Below are positions 1 to 8,501 of a stretch of 17,733 nt of DNA, piece by piece. Source of the stretch: Flavobacteriales bacterium (GTDB lineage: Bacteria > Bacteroidota > Bacteroidia > Flavobacteriales_D > Cryomorphaceae). The stretch lies in assembly GCA_020200995.1 (NCBI GenBank), contig JAIVHQ010000021.1, positions 1-17,733 on the forward strand, written 5' to 3'. Position 1 is the first letter of the stretch. Each line of letters starts with the position of its first letter. The position numbers were made by a program, and so were the translations under genes. Under the pieces are notes generated by a model. That model saw only the letters and a list, made by a program, of their open reading frames with translations. It did not search any database and had not been told where the DNA came from.

Positions 1-2
1 GG

Positions 3-764
3 TTGGCACTTCACCAGCTCGTGTCCGACGGCCGCATACACCCCGCCCGCATCGAGGAAGTGGTGGCCAAGGTGAGCAAGCAGCTCGAAGACGAGATCGC
101 CGAGATCGGAAAACGCACCTGCATCGACCTGGGCATTCACGGCCTCCATCCCGAACTGATTCGAATGGTGGGCCGCATGAAGTACCGCTCTTCTTACGGA
201 CAGAACCTTTTGCAGCACAGCCGCGAAGTCGCCAATCTCTGCGCCACCATGGCATCGGAGCTGGGGCTCAACACCAAAGTGGCCAAGCGCGCAGGCCTCC
301 TCCACGACATTGGAAAAGTGCCCGAAGACGAGCCCGAACTGCCACACGCCATCCTCGGTATGAAGCTGGCCGAGAAATACGGCGAGAAGCCCGAAGTGTG
401 CAACGCCATCGGTGCCCACCACGATGAGATTGAAATGACGGGGCTGATTTCGCCCATCGTTCAGGTCTGCGATGCCATCTCCGGAGCCCGCCCCGGCGCG
501 CGCCGCGAAGTGGTCGAGTCGTACATCAAGCGCCTCAAAGACCTTGAAAATATGGCGCTGAGCTATCCCGGTGTCACCAAGAGCTACGCCATTCAAGCGG
601 GCCGAGAGCTGCGCGTACTGGTGGAAAGCGAGAAAGTGAGCGATGAACAGGCCGATACCCTCAGCTTCGATCTTTCCCAGAAAATACAAAGCGAAATGAC
701 CTATCCCGGCCAGGTGAAGGTCACCGTGATCCGCGAACGAAGGGCTGTAAACTACGCTAAGTAA
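3..764 (+). CDS. rny: Ribonuclease Y, C-terminal part (5' truncated by window edge)
   Basis: RNase Y is a membrane-anchored endoribonuclease that starts mRNA decay. The 253 visible residues cover the HD-domain half of a protein that is usually about 520 residues; the N-terminal membrane segment, coiled coil and KH domain would lie before the window. The frame is open to the left edge, and the first codon here (TTG) is an internal Leu, not a start. Visible family signatures are the block [13 protein letters not shown] near residues 61-73, the metal-binding HD pair in LLHDIGK (H101, D102), AHHDE near 138-142, and the C-terminal [14 protein letters not shown] with its family-typical YAK end. The stop is followed only 6 bases later by the next gene on the same strand, so readthrough into the epimerase is possible. 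This is a housekeeping gene and marks the left border of the polysaccharide locus. Confidence 0.95.
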   Translation: MALHQLVSDGRIHPARIEEVVAKVSKQLEDEIAEIGKRTCIDLGIHGLHPELIRMVGRMKYRSSYGQNLLQHSREVANLCATMASELGLNTKVAKRAGLLHDIGKVPEDEPELPHAILGMKLAEKYGEKPEVCNAIGAHHDEIEMTGLISPIVQVCDAISGARPGARREVVESYIKRLKDLENMALSYPGVTKSYAIQAGRELRVLVESEKVSDEQADTLSFDLSQKIQSEMTYPGQVKVTVIRERRAVNYAK

Positions 765-770
765 ACAAGC

Positions 771-1466
771 ATGATGCGAAAGCTCCGAGATAAAAATGTA
801 CTTGTAACGGGAGGAGCCGGCTTTATCGGCTCCAACCTTTGCGAGGACCTTCTCGATTGTGGAAACAGGGTGGTGTGCTTCGACAACTTTGCTACGGGTA
901 AACGTGAGAACGTAGCCCCGTTTTTGTCTCACCCTAATTTCAAACTCATCGAGGCCGACATCCGATACGGCGACCTCTTCGGGGTGGAGACCATCGGACT
1001 GCGCTATTTTAACGTATTCGGAAAGCGCCAAACTCCGGACGGGGCCTACGCCGCTGCCATTCCCAAATTCATTCGCGCCTTTATTGACCACGAGTCGCCC
1101 GTGCTGCACGGCGACGGGAAGCAGACCCGCGACTTCACCTACATTGCCAATGTGATTCAAATGAACCACCTCGCCGCCACCACCGACAATCCCAAGGCGG
1201 TAAACAAGGTCTACAATACAGCCTGCGGCGACCGCACCGATTTGCTTCACCTCATTGAAAAGATCAGAGAGGCCCTCGTGCCGTTCGATCCCGAAATCGC
1301 AGACGTCCCCGTGGCTTTCGGGCCATCCCGTGAGGGCGACGTTCGCGACAGCCTCGCCGATGTATCGCGTGCCAAAGAGCTGCTGGATTATGCTCCCACG
1401 CACCGATTGGGTGAGGGCATTAAGGAGGCCATTGCGTGGTATTGGGAGAATTTGAAAAACGGGTAG
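771..1466 (+). CDS. NAD-dependent epimerase/dehydratase (WbpP/GalE-like SDR) with an internal in-frame deletion
   Basis: The ends match extended SDR nucleotide-sugar epimerases of the UDP-GlcNAc/GalNAc 4-epimerase (WbpP/VipB) type. The Rossmann motif TGGAGFIG is at residues 13-20. The C-terminal half carries GLRYFNVFGKRQ, IPKFIRAF, the sugar-binding block GDGKQTRDFTYI, and a GPSREGDVRDS-like segment. Family members are about 320-330 residues, but this ORF has 231. The sequence jumps from IEADIR (about residue 65) straight to YGDLFGVETIGLRYF, skipping the NADH-contact loop, the catalytic Ser/Thr and the YxxxK pair. The frame stays open across the junction near base 966. As written, the product should be catalytically dead. 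The start is ATG at 771 with a second ATG at 774. Whether the loss is real or an assembly misjoin cannot be told from here. Confidence 0.85.
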   Translation: MMRKLRDKNVLVTGGAGFIGSNLCEDLLDCGNRVVCFDNFATGKRENVAPFLSHPNFKLIEADIRYGDLFGVETIGLRYFNVFGKRQTPDGAYAAAIPKFIRAFIDHESPVLHGDGKQTRDFTYIANVIQMNHLAATTDNPKAVNKVYNTACGDRTDLLHLIEKIREALVPFDPEIADVPVAFGPSREGDVRDSLADVSRAKELLDYAPTHRLGEGIKEAIAWYWENLKNG

Positions 1467-1571
1467 CCGTGATTGCCGCGCATGCCGAGGAAAGTTGGCT
1501 TTTGACTTTGAACCCGATAAAAGTTTATTACTTCACAGTCGGAACGATAATTCCGGATTTGCATTCGTTTG

Positions 1572-2855
1572 ATGCGTAAGATATTCAACTTTTACAAGCG
1601 ATCAGATTTTGCCCGCAATGTGGGGGTGATGTTTTCGGGAAACGCCGTGGCCATGGTATTGCCCTTCCTGCTGGCTCCGCTGATTTCGCGCATCTACTCG
1701 CCTGAGGACTTTGCGAGTTTTGAGCTTTTTGCAAAAATCATGGCCTTGGTAGCAGTTGTGGGCTCACTCCGGCTCGACTTGGCGATTTTGCTTCCCAAGG
1801 GGGAGAAAGAAGCCATGGCCTTGGTGCGCCTTTCATTTAATATCCTGATAGGAATTTCAGTGGTGGTGGGAGCCCTCTTCATTATTTTTCGCGATTCTGT
1901 CGGCGAACTACTGAACAATGAGTCCCTTCCCGAGCTGCTCTACCTGCTGCCTTTGGGTATCTTTTCATACGGAGCGCTGAACATTGTGAATCAATTCCTG
2001 ATCAGGAAGAGAGACTTTAAAGAAGCCGCCGTTGTGAAGATATTCGCAGCGGGTGGAAATAACGTGACCAAGTACGGATTGGGGCTTTTTATGCCTAATC
2101 CGCTTGGATTAAGTTTGGGGCAAATTTTCGGTGCCGTTTTTCCTTTGCTCTACGTATTGAAGGTCAAAAACATCAGAGAAATGCTCAGGTCGCTTGGAAT
2201 GCCTGTGCAGGCCGACCGAAAGCTGATCCGCAAATACCGTGATTTCCCGCTGATCAACTCGGCTCACGCATTCTACAATGAAGGCCAACAAACTGTGTTG
2301 ATCGGATTGATATCAGCATATTACGGGGAGTATGCGCTGGGGTTATTCGCCTTTTCTTTCAGGTATTTGAAGGTTCCTTTGATGGTTTTTGGAACCTCTA
2401 TTTCGCAGGTGCTCAATGAGCGCTGGGCACGCGAACTGAATGAGGGCAAGTCTATTCGATCTTCTATGGTCAAAATCATTATGGTCTTAATTGCTATTTC
2501 AATCGTGCCCTTTGGTGTGCTCTTCTTCTTCGGTACGCCGATTTTTGCATTTGTATTCGGCGACAATTGGGCGGATGCGGGTGCTTATGCCGAAATTATG
2601 GCTCCCTGGCTGTTTGCCAATTTCATTGTGAGCCCGCTGACCATGCTTCCTATCTTGCTCGGTAAGCAGGCTGCTTTCTTCAGAATTGCCATTGCATCGA
2701 GTGTGATCACCCTCGCGGCCCTTGCGTATTCAGGTGTCAACGATTGGCAGTTTGAAACAGCACTTTGGACCTTATCATTGTTGTATACCGGAATCATGTT
2801 ATACATTCTTTTTTGGCTTCTTCACATTGCAAAATTTGCGAGAAAACCGGTTTAA
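1572..2855 (+). CDS. Polysaccharide flippase (Wzx-like, MATE/MVF superfamily)
   Basis: This is a highly hydrophobic protein of about 427 residues with some 11-12 predicted membrane helices. Its opening is typical of oligosaccharide flippases: a short basic N-terminus, then VMFSGNAVAMVLPFLLAPLISRIYSPEDF. Further conserved-looking features are QFLIRKRDFK near residues 150-160 and the central DFPLINSAHAF. Such proteins move undecaprenyl-pyrophosphate-linked repeat units across the inner membrane. Length is within the family range and no internal loss is apparent. ATG at 1572 is preferred; a TTG directly before it (1569) is also in frame. About 105 bases separate it from the epimerase, with no clear promoter (a TGACTTTG near 1513 is one base off the -7 consensus). 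The gene is followed by an acyltransferase 33 bases downstream, probably in the same operon. Confidence 0.88.
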   Translation: MRKIFNFYKRSDFARNVGVMFSGNAVAMVLPFLLAPLISRIYSPEDFASFELFAKIMALVAVVGSLRLDLAILLPKGEKEAMALVRLSFNILIGISVVVGALFIIFRDSVGELLNNESLPELLYLLPLGIFSYGALNIVNQFLIRKRDFKEAAVVKIFAAGGNNVTKYGLGLFMPNPLGLSLGQIFGAVFPLLYVLKVKNIREMLRSLGMPVQADRKLIRKYRDFPLINSAHAFYNEGQQTVLIGLISAYYGEYALGLFAFSFRYLKVPLMVFGTSISQVLNERWARELNEGKSIRSSMVKIIMVLIAISIVPFGVLFFFGTPIFAFVFGDNWADAGAYAEIMAPWLFANFIVSPLTMLPILLGKQAAFFRIAIASSVITLAALAYSGVNDWQFETALWTLSLLYTGIMLYILFWLLHIAKFARKPV

Positions 2856-2888
2856 AACTTAAACCCGTATATTTCACCAACACAGATC

Positions 2889-3497
2889 ATGCTCAACAGA
2901 ATCATATTTCATCTCAAAGCTGCAATCGGGCGCAGGGTCGGTCCGGTGATGATTCCGGGGTTTCGCAGTGCCGACGGTACATGGCGGTCACGAACGCGCT
3001 TCGGGAGTACCACCTACTTTCAGGGTCGTGAAAGCATTGAAATGGGCGACAACGTGTACATCGCTCAGCATTGCTTTATTGACGGCAGCTGCGGATTAAA
3101 AGTCGGAGAGGGGTGTCAGGTGTGTTCCTTTACATCCTTGCTTACCCACAGCAGTCATTTGTCTATACGGCTTTACGGTGATGCATACGGAGGGGGCGAT
3201 ATGGTGGGATACCAAAAAGGTCGAGTTGAAATTGGAGCGTATACATTTATCGGACCTAACACGGTGGTGATGCCGGGTACCAAAATCGGGAAGGGCTCAA
3301 TTGTATCAGCGCATAGTTACGTGAAAGGCAAATTTCCTGATTTTTCTATCATAGCGGGGCAACCTGCCAAGGTGGTCGGTGATGTGCGTGAACTGGATGC
3401 GCCCTTTCTTCGCGAACACCCGGAGCTGCATCAACACTATAAGTCCTGGGCGGAAGAACTTCCTTTAAGAGGCGGGCAAGCTTCAGAAATGGAATAG
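2889..3497 (+). CDS. Hexapeptide-repeat (left-handed beta-helix) acyltransferase
   Basis: The 202-residue protein has imperfect hexapeptide repeats of the LbH fold: IEMGDNVYIAQHCFI near residues 50-65, LKVGEGCQV near 70-80, then VEIGAYTFIGPNTVVMPGTK and IGKGSIVSAHSYV near 115-150. It ends the fold with IIAGQPAKVVGDV, the usual closing segment of WbbJ/CatB-type transferases. A His-rich loop (LLTHSSH, about residues 91-97) is placed like the catalytic His of O-acetyltransferases. The likely role is O- or N-acetylation of a sugar in the repeat unit; the acceptor cannot be deduced. It sits 33 bases after the flippase, so it is probably co-transcribed. Length is normal for the family. Confidence 0.85.
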   Translation: MLNRIIFHLKAAIGRRVGPVMIPGFRSADGTWRSRTRFGSTTYFQGRESIEMGDNVYIAQHCFIDGSCGLKVGEGCQVCSFTSLLTHSSHLSIRLYGDAYGGGDMVGYQKGRVEIGAYTFIGPNTVVMPGTKIGKGSIVSAHSYVKGKFPDFSIIAGQPAKVVGDVRELDAPFLREHPELHQHYKSWAEELPLRGGQASEME

Positions 3498-4102
3498 ATA
3501 AGTATTTGGGCGGTCCAAAATGTAGTGGTACACGTTTGTAACAAAACATTCAATAGGAGAGCGGATCAAATTTGCGGGATGGCCGGGAGATCCGGACGAA
3601 CAGGGAGAAATATTTAGGATGAATGGAATGCAATGAAATGAAACAGAACAAATTTTGGGTTATAACTTGCGAATGAAATGCTGCACTCGATCGTTTTACA
3701 AAGGGAAATAGAGCCCGTAATTTAAATGCCGGACAGTTTACTCAAATTTCTCATGACTCGAAATTCTTCATGCGGTAGGTAAAGCTCCGGTCTGATCAAA
3801 GTTTTAAGCTGTTTAAATTCAATATGAAAATTGTGTGTAAATTATTTTTCAATGATTTCACAGGTTGTAGTATCCGGGTAAATAGCTGGGCATCTTATGG
3901 CCTTCAGTCGATTTTTTTGCCAATTGATTGAAACATGCGCGGACGAAGAGGTCGATGGCAGCAAATACAAATCCTTTCTGTATCGCTTTTCATACTTTAG
4001 AGGCTTCGATGAAAACAAACTTTGGCGGGCGCATCGTTTGATCCTAAATCATGACATTAACTGATTACATTGCCTTTAGATATTTAAGTCCTGTTTATCA
4101 CT
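3498..4102 (+). other. Gene-poor 605-base gap inside the polysaccharide locus
   Basis: No convincing gene is seen on either strand. The stretch is more A+T-rich than the genes to its left. The only notable reading frame is a 55-codon ORF at 3897-4064 (+), beginning MAFSRFFCQL and ending RLILNHDIN. Its composition is protein-like (KYKSFLYRFSYFRGF) but I recognise no family, and it has no ribosome-binding site or promoter that I can point to. No TAnnTTTG box and no clear intrinsic terminator were found. It may be the residue of a lost gene, or a long leader for the downstream glycosyltransferase. Confidence 0.4.
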
Positions 4103-5176
4103 ATGCCTGACAGTAAACGATACCGACTTCTGGTGGTGGCTCTCCACGGAATTCACTTAAAGAATTTCCTTCATCGAATCGAGTCTGAAACAAGCGCCAT
4201 CCATGTAATTACTTCAAAAGAAGGGGCCTCTGAATACCCTGAAACTATTGTGGATTTTTCTTACCGAAATCCGATGAATCTTTGGAATACCCCAAATCAA
4301 ATTCGTTCAATTTGCAAATCATTCAAGCCTGATATTGTTCATTCACAACAACTTAATTCGGTAAGTTTTTATACCATGTTAGCTCTGAGGCAAATCAAGA
4401 TTCCGTTTGTCGCAACTGCTTGGGGATCGGATGTTTTAGTGAATTCTGCAAGCAAAGGGTTGCTGTATTGGATATTGCGAAAAATTTTAAGAACAGCTGA
4501 CGGATTCACTGCAGACTCCGAAGAGGTAGCCCGCCGCATGCGCGAGATTGCGGGGAAAGACATGATTATTTCTGTTTGCAATTTTGGTGCGCAAAAGCCT
4601 TTGGTAAAAAGACCAAAGCAAAAAATTATTTACAGCAACCGTCTGCATGATCCAATCTACCGCATTGACAAAGTTATTAGAGCCTTTTGGAAGTTTAAAA
4701 ATTCAGTTGGCGGAAGTGATTGGAAATTAATTGTTGCGGGAAGCGGGAGTAAGACGGAAGAGTTAAAGGCCTTGTCAAAAGAACTTGAACTCGACGCGAG
4801 TATTGATTTCCAAGGCTGGTTAGGCAAGGAGCAAAATTCTGAGAATTATGCCAAGTCAAAAGTTTGGATTTCGGTGCCTGAATCTGATGCAACACCTATC
4901 TCTCTTCTCGAGGCCATGTATCATGGTTGTTTTCCCGTGGTCATAAGTTTGCCGTCGATCAGGGAGTGGGTCGAGGATGGAGTCAATGGGAAACTCGTGA
5001 CAGATGTTGATTCGAGCTTTCTTGGAATCGAATTAAACGAAATTGATGAGGCGGTATCGTTGGCTAATCGAGAGCTGGTTGAAATGCGAGGCAGCTTCGC
5101 AGTTGCCACGAATTGTTTTTCTGAGTTACATAGATTAATCATCAAAAAATCAATTCATGAGCGAGAAAGGAGTTAG
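4103..5176 (+). CDS. Glycosyltransferase family 4 (GT-B fold)
   Basis: The 357-residue cytoplasmic enzyme is expected to transfer a sugar from a nucleotide donor to the lipid-linked repeat unit. The N-terminal half has the acceptor-domain pattern FKPDIVHSQQ near residues 75-83, then PFVATAWGSD near 101-110. The C-terminal donor-binding half has KLIVAGSGS near 208-216, the IDFQGWLG strand near 234-241, and ESDATPISLLEAMYHGCFPV near 260-279. The first acidic residue of the EX7E motif is Asp (D262) paired with E270, a variant seen in some GT4 enzymes. The protein appears full length. Its last 20 bases overlap the next glycosyltransferase, indicating translational coupling. Base composition is A+T-richer than the flanking housekeeping genes. 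The donor sugar cannot be assigned. Confidence 0.88.
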   Translation: MPDSKRYRLLVVALHGIHLKNFLHRIESETSAIHVITSKEGASEYPETIVDFSYRNPMNLWNTPNQIRSICKSFKPDIVHSQQLNSVSFYTMLALRQIKIPFVATAWGSDVLVNSASKGLLYWILRKILRTADGFTADSEEVARRMREIAGKDMIISVCNFGAQKPLVKRPKQKIIYSNRLHDPIYRIDKVIRAFWKFKNSVGGSDWKLIVAGSGSKTEELKALSKELELDASIDFQGWLGKEQNSENYAKSKVWISVPESDATPISLLEAMYHGCFPVVISLPSIREWVEDGVNGKLVTDVDSSFLGIELNEIDEAVSLANRELVEMRGSFAVATNCFSELHRLIIKKSIHERERS

Positions 5177-6060
5177 AATTACTCATCTTTCTTCAGCACA
5201 CCCGAGAAATGACACGCGTATATTTCTCAAGGAATTGCGCAGTCTTGCCAAAGTGACTGATTATGAGGTGTCTTTTGTAGTAGCTGATGGGAATGGAGAT
5301 CAAGTCATAGACAATATTTCTATTTACGACGTAGGCAAGCAGAAGGGTAGATTGAATCGGATGCTTAAGTCTACCCAAATGGTTCTCAAAAAGGCCCTCG
5401 AACTTGATAGCGACGTATATCACCTTCACGATCCTGAATTGATTCCCGCGGGCTTAAAGTTGAAAAAAGCAGGTAAAAAGGTTGTATTCGACGCACATGA
5501 AGATGTTCCAAAGCAGCTGTTGGGAAAGCCTTATCTCAATAAGTTTTTTCTTAAAATCATCGCTCGGGGCTATTCAATTTTTGAGAATCGCACTTCGCGC
5601 AGGTTTGATGCCATTGTCACAGCCACTCCTTCTATTCAAAGAAGTGACGGGTTATCCCGGGTGGCGAAATGTGGATGAACATGGGTTTTTGGGACGCGAA
5701 GAGGTAGCCGAAGTTTTGGGGAAATCGAAGGCGGGCGTGGTCACTTTTCATCCTTTGCCAAATCATATCGATGCACAGCCCAATAAGATGTTTGAGTATA
5801 TGAGCGCGGGTGTACCCATCATAACTTCGGATTTCCCTCTATGGAAAGAAATTGTAGAGGGTTGTAAGTGCGGTATTTGCGTTGATCCTCTCAACCCCGA
5901 GGCGATAGCTTCTGCGGTAAATTTTATTGTAGCAAACCCTCGAGATGCGGAGAAAATGGGAGAGAACGGCCAAAAAGCTGTTCTTGAGAAATACAACTGG
6001 TCCATCGAAAAATTAAAGCTTTTTAAATTGTATCGAAGTATTTTAGATACGAGTGATTAG
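5157..6060 (+). pseudogene. Glycosyltransferase family 4, broken by internal deletion and frameshift
   Basis: Two pieces of one GT4 gene lie in different frames. The first piece (5157-about 5640) encodes the acceptor domain: THLSSAHPRNDTRIF, YHLHDPELIPAGLKL, VVFDAHEDVPKQLL and FDAIVTATPSI. The second piece (about 5635-6060) encodes the donor domain: GFLGREEVAEVLGKS, a block reading HPLPNHIDAQPNKMFEYMSAG, PIITSDFPLWKEI, GICVDPLNPEAIA and EKYNWSIEKLKLF. Intact relatives are about 370-400 residues; about 90-110 residues between TATPSI and the GYPGWRNV segment are missing, and the junction shifts the frame. As read, translation stops at 5678. A separate product from the second piece would need an internal start. 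The start at 5157 overlaps the upstream gene by 20 bases. Both halves look well conserved, so the break is recent or artefactual. Confidence 0.85.
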
Positions 6061-6164
6061 AACCAATACCGTTACTTTTCATTTTTAAACGCCACGGGAA
6101 ATGACAATTTTCTTTCCCTATTCGATGCGCAGCCTTTGAGTTTCTCGAAATATTGTCAGTTCGC

Positions 6165-6172
6165 TAACTTTG
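6165..6172 (+). promoter_or_regulatory. Candidate -7 box (TAACTTTG) before the FemAB-like gene
   Basis: TAACTTTG matches the Bacteroidetes sigma-70 -7 consensus TAnnTTTG and lies 98 bases before the ATG at 6270, in the 209-base gap after the broken glycosyltransferase. The nearest upstream TTTG (6135-6138) is 26 bases away, longer than usual for the -33 element, so only half the promoter is supported. A small hairpin (GGGAAA 6096-6101 with TTTCCC 6113-6118) lies between the preceding stop and this box, but it has no T tract. Confidence 0.4.
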
Positions 6173-6269
6173 AACCAAAATTACATGCGGCAATTTCATA
6201 AACCACCCTTATACCCGTGAAGCAAGTTTAATTTCATTTAGACTTTTCGCGAGTGACCATTATTACCGA

Positions 6270-7229
6270 ATGCAAATAACCCCTCTTGATCACACATCCG
6301 AACATTACGCCGAACTGACGAGAGGCGCGGGCTATTTCATTCAGCCTTTTTGGCTCGGGTTGTTTGGTGATGCGGTAACGGCTTATGCGGTAGTAAAAGG
6401 AGAGGAGGCTCTCGCGGTTTTTCACCTTTACGTGTACAAGCACCTTCATAAGTCATTTGTTATCAATACTCCGATGTCACAGCACGTCGGCTTGTTTCTC
6501 TTGAAAAAAGGGGGAGCAACTTATGCCGCGCAATCGGATACGAAGCGGATTGTGCGCGCCATCGCCGATTTTCTGAAAAAGCAATACCCCGGCGCGCTGA
6601 TTGATTTCTGCCTTCCGGCAAATATTTCGGACGTGCAGCCATTGTTGTGGAGCGGACTTCACGCGTCGCCGAGGTATACCTATCGCATCGATCTCACCGC
6701 CGATGAAGACACTTTGCTGAAAGCAATGAGCCCCGAACGCCGCAAGAACATCAGGCAGGCTGAGAAGGCCGGGTACGAAGTCTTGAAAGATAAACATCCT
6801 GAAAGCGTCGTTGGCCTTGTAGAGCAAACCCTGAAGAGGGCGGGATCCCCGGCTCACTCCGAAATTTTAGAGGCCATCACACATTCCGGCGATGATTCAA
6901 TTTTTTTCAATGCTGTGATGAGCGCCGACAAAGCCGTGGCCTGCGCCATCGCCGGTGCAGACGACGATACGGCCTACTACCTCGCCGGCGGCCACGATGC
7001 TGATGCCGGTGATAGTCTCGCGGGCAGCCTCGCTTTGTGGCGGCTCATGCTGGAGGCAAAGGAGAGAGGTTGCAGGTACTTCGACTTAATGGGATCATCG
7101 GTGCCCTCTATTGAGCGATATTTTCGCGGCTTCGGTGCCGTGTTGACTCCTTACTTCCGCGTGTATTCAGCGCCGGGACTTACGAGCATGCTTCAAAAAC
7201 TCCGTCATAAAATGAGAGCTTCAAAATGA
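6270..7229 (+). CDS. FemAB/GNAT-like acyl- or aminoacyl-transferase
   Basis: The 319-residue protein resembles the FemAB-like double-GNAT proteins found in polysaccharide loci. The N-terminal half has FIQPFWLGLFGDAVTAYAVV and a hydrophobic strand region. The linker MSPERRKNIRQAEKAGYEV (about residues 150-168) is the typical family signature, where the conserved basic helix follows (K/E)RR.NIR.AEK.G. The C-terminal GNAT half includes AYYLAGGHDAD, SLALWRLMLEAKERGCRYFDLMG and IERYFRGFGA near 280-290. In this setting it may acylate an amino sugar, perhaps one made by the DegT aminotransferases here; that link is inferred. Its stop overlaps the start of the next gene by four bases (ATGA, 7226-7229), so the two are translationally coupled. 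Confidence 0.8.
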   Translation: MQITPLDHTSEHYAELTRGAGYFIQPFWLGLFGDAVTAYAVVKGEEALAVFHLYVYKHLHKSFVINTPMSQHVGLFLLKKGGATYAAQSDTKRIVRAIADFLKKQYPGALIDFCLPANISDVQPLLWSGLHASPRYTYRIDLTADEDTLLKAMSPERRKNIRQAEKAGYEVLKDKHPESVVGLVEQTLKRAGSPAHSEILEAITHSGDDSIFFNAVMSADKAVACAIAGADDDTAYYLAGGHDADAGDSLAGSLALWRLMLEAKERGCRYFDLMGSSVPSIERYFRGFGAVLTPYFRVYSAPGLTSMLQKLRHKMRASK

Positions 7230-8393
7230 TATACGAAGGAGCCATACCTCGACGCGGTCTTAATGCCCTCCGAGCTGACGGGAGCCTTTTTCTGTATGCA
7301 TCAGTCCTAACTGCATTTTTCATTCCTTTGATAACCAAAGGTATTCAGATCCCCATCACGCTGATGGTCGTAGCTTGGGCTGTGGGGCCCAAACGTCCGC
7401 TTCGAGAGGTGTGGAAACCTGTATTGGTATTCTCAGGCATCTATCTCTTTCATCTGATCGGCATGTTTTATACCGAGAATATCAGCCGCGGCATTGCCGA
7501 TTTGGAGCAAAAACTCTCGCTTATTCTCTTTCCGATTTTGTTGGGCACAGGTGCGTTTCCCGCAGGTAAGCCTGCGGGAGTGCTGCCCGGCGGACGAAAT
7601 GCGGTCATTGCCGCATTTATTGGAGGTACAGTGGCTTCGGTGGTCATTTCATTTGCTGAGTCCTGGAGCAAGTACAGCACCTCGGGTGTGGTCAACGACT
7701 TCTATATGTCTGAGTTTTCTCCCGTTCATCACCCGTCTTACATGGCCATGTACATGAATCTGGCTGCGGCAGCCCTGCTGCTCAAAGTATTCGCGGGCGA
7801 GTATTCCCGACGTGCTGCCCGTACCGCATGGATTGTCGTTTTGTTTTTGGTGTTAGCATTGATATTTCCAGCTTCAAAGATGGGGCTTATCCAAGTGGTT
7901 TTTCTTTTCATTTTCATTGCTTTATTCGCTTGGCGACGCGGTCAATTGTTGAGCCGCAACGGAGCCATGCTGCTTACCACTGCCCTTGCCTTTGTGGTAT
8001 TTTTTAAAACGGATCCAATTGCCAAACAGCGTGTTGTTGCAACAGTGGCAGCCGTATCGCAAGACCGCGATCCAACTTCTCAAATTGGGAGCAACGCTTC
8101 GCGGATTCATGCCTGGAAGATTTCGGCGAGAGAGATCAAACAATTTTTTTCAAATAGGAGTGGCCCTTGGAATACCTGCCCTTCTCTGGTTTTTGTTTTC
8201 ACTGGCCTACCCCGTGCCGCTTGTTTGGCGCAATTCGGATTGGCTCTACGCCTTTTTCCTCATCGGTATGGCCATGCACCTCATGGTGGAGTCCATGCTG
8301 GAGAAGCAAAGCGGGGTGGTATTCTTTGCATTCTTTAATGCGTTCTTATTTTTTACCCTTCAAAAGAAAAAGAGCAATGACGTGCGGGAATAG
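7226..8393 (+). pseudogene. O-antigen ligase/polymerase family membrane protein (Wzy_C), broken by internal deletion and frameshift
   Basis: The first piece (7226-about 8150) encodes several membrane helices, with VWKPVLVFSGIYLFHLIGMFYTEN, HHPSYMAMYMN and the Wzy_C-type NASRIHAWKISAREI near its end. The second piece, in another frame (about 8142-8393), continues with FFQIGVALGIPALLWFLF and ends with the family-typical MVESMLEKQSGVVFFAFFNAFLFF. Intact relatives are about 420-450 residues. The segment between them, which normally carries GVGTGD and the NAHNQ-like periplasmic loop, is missing (roughly 45-60 residues). The junction lies at or beside a run of seven T (8144-8150). As read, the first frame continues through unrelated residues to 8338. 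The gene would otherwise encode the polymerase or ligase of the locus. The start is coupled by ATGA to the upstream gene. Confidence 0.82.
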
Positions 8394-8501
8394 CAGGAAA
8401 GATGCGGGCGTCAACGCGGTGAACTACCTTAAAAATGGCAGCTATTGCGGCGATAGATCAAGTTATACACAGCGGAAAGTGGCCGCCACGGAACGGATTA
8501 A

